Source of the DNA: Pyramidobacter piscolens
GTDB taxonomy: Bacteria > Synergistota > Synergistia > Synergistales > Dethiosulfovibrionaceae
Assembly: GCA_004558205.1 (NCBI GenBank)
Contig: SFDM01000005.1
Coordinates: 1 to 64,000 of the forward strand
Direction of reading: 5' to 3'
Length of the DNA stretch: 64,000 bases
Under the pieces are notes generated by a model, which made no database searches, was not told the origin of the DNA, and saw nothing but the letters and a program-made list of their open reading frames with translations. The position numbers and the translations under genes are program-made. Every line of letters starts with the position of its first letter. Position 1 is the stretch's first letter. Shown piece after piece: positions 63,614-64,000 of this stretch.

Positions 63614-63876
63614 ATGGAAAATAGAATGAATGAAAGCATTGCGTTGACACGTATAGCCATTACGAGTGTTATTGTGAAGAATAAGGATTCTGTGAAAATT
63701 TAAATATTTTGCTGTACGAATACAGCGATTTTGTCATTGGACGCCTGAAACTACCTTATCGAATTAAGAAGATCAATATCCTATTCATGGTTATTGACGC
63801 TCTTCGAAAGGTTATTTTGGCGTTTACCGGCAAGTTGGGTAATATGTCTAAAATTAGCGCTAAACTTGCATTCTAA
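63614..63876 (+). pseudogene. TM1266-type iron-only hydrogenase system regulator, broken
   Basis: The first frame (from the ATG at 63614) gives MNESIALTRIAITSVIVKNKDSVK, then a TAA at 63701. The -1 frame resumes with ILLYEYSDFVIGRLKLPYR, KKINILFMVIDALRKVI, LAFTGKLGNMSKISAKLAF and stops at 63876. Joined, this is the whole of an ACT/NikR-like TM1266-family regulator (about 85 aa; consensus 'LHEYGD-I-GRMGLPYR ... ALTGKLG'). These genes normally sit beside [FeFe]-hydrogenase or maturase genes. Here it is frameshifted and has drifted. Confidence 0.75.
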
Positions 63877-64000
63877 TGCAGCGCCGCCAGCTTGAGAAAT
63901 TGACTTTTTCTTAGGGGAATTATTTACGTACAGATGACTATCTAGCGGAAAGCAGCTGTTTTAGGGTCTTCGGATTCAGAAAAAAGAGGTCATTAAAACG
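63877..64000. other. Right flank without recognised gene
   Basis: I see nothing interpretable in these last 124 bases. Confidence 0.4.

Overview
The window looks like a chromosomal segment of a GC-rich, strictly anaerobic, amino-acid-fermenting bacterium. By overall impression (group B and group C [FeFe] hydrogenases, an Mbh-type [NiFe] hydrogenase, threonine aldolase next to an amino-acid symporter) it is closest to the Synergistota, but no marker gene here proves this. Two exact parS-type centromere palindromes and one near match lie between 24.9 and 30.6 kb, so the segment probably lies in the origin-proximal part of the chromosome.

Layout. 0-14 kb: housekeeping and envelope genes. These are a secreted phosphodiester glycosidase, two identical tRNA-Ala(GGC) genes 8 kb apart, a flavin reductase and a tandem ABM-domain protein divergent from a MerR regulator, a C39-like peptidase, a QueG-like Fe-S protein, a P-type Ca2+-type ATPase, a pentapeptide-like protein and a 978-aa VIT/TPR/DUF2135 secreted protein. 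14.9-24.9 kb: a very large type I-E CRISPR array (155 repeats), interrupted by a 569-bp block carrying the tail of a phage-type papain-fold toxin and a probable immunity gene. 25-30.6 kb: a frameshifted MATE exporter, parS sites, and a LysR regulator divergent from a threonine aldolase and a dicarboxylate/amino-acid symporter. 30.9-35.8 kb: a minus-strand [FeFe] hydrogenase operon with a PAS-bearing sensory hydrogenase and a SpoIIE-type phosphatase. 36-38.1 kb: MarR, YheO-type and zinc-ribbon genes. 38.3-46.7 kb: a complete 14-gene membrane-bound H2-evolving, ion-translocating [NiFe] hydrogenase in the gene order of Pyrococcus mbhA-N, with a MbhN that carries an extra two-cluster ferredoxin tail. 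46.9-48.8 kb: Rpn nuclease and MYG1 genes. 48.8-58.1 kb: a complete type I-E cas locus (cas3, casABCDE, cas1, cas2). 58.4-62.4 kb: a second CRISPR array (66 full repeats plus one truncated) with a related leader, followed by a phage tape-measure fragment, an orphan repeat and a broken TM1266-type hydrogenase-regulator gene.

How it works together. Fermentation of amino acids would yield reduced ferredoxin, which the Mbh complex could oxidise to H2 while pumping ions. The [FeFe] operon couples a catalytic enzyme with an H2-sensing branch that may signal through Ser/Thr dephosphorylation. The cas genes serve both arrays (219 ordinary spacers in all).

The most interesting single observation lies between cas3 and casA. 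There, a minus-strand element has a perfect TATAAT box, a degenerate CRISPR repeat that keeps the Cas6e stem, an 11-nt seed-like match to the casA 5' leader (its only mismatch at seed position 6) beside an AA-T motif, and a terminator-like end. It is a strong candidate for a crRNA-like autoregulator of the cas operon. Overlapping spacers in the arrays independently support an AA-type PAM. Both arrays also contain gene-sized phage-derived inserts that begin in the middle of a phage gene.
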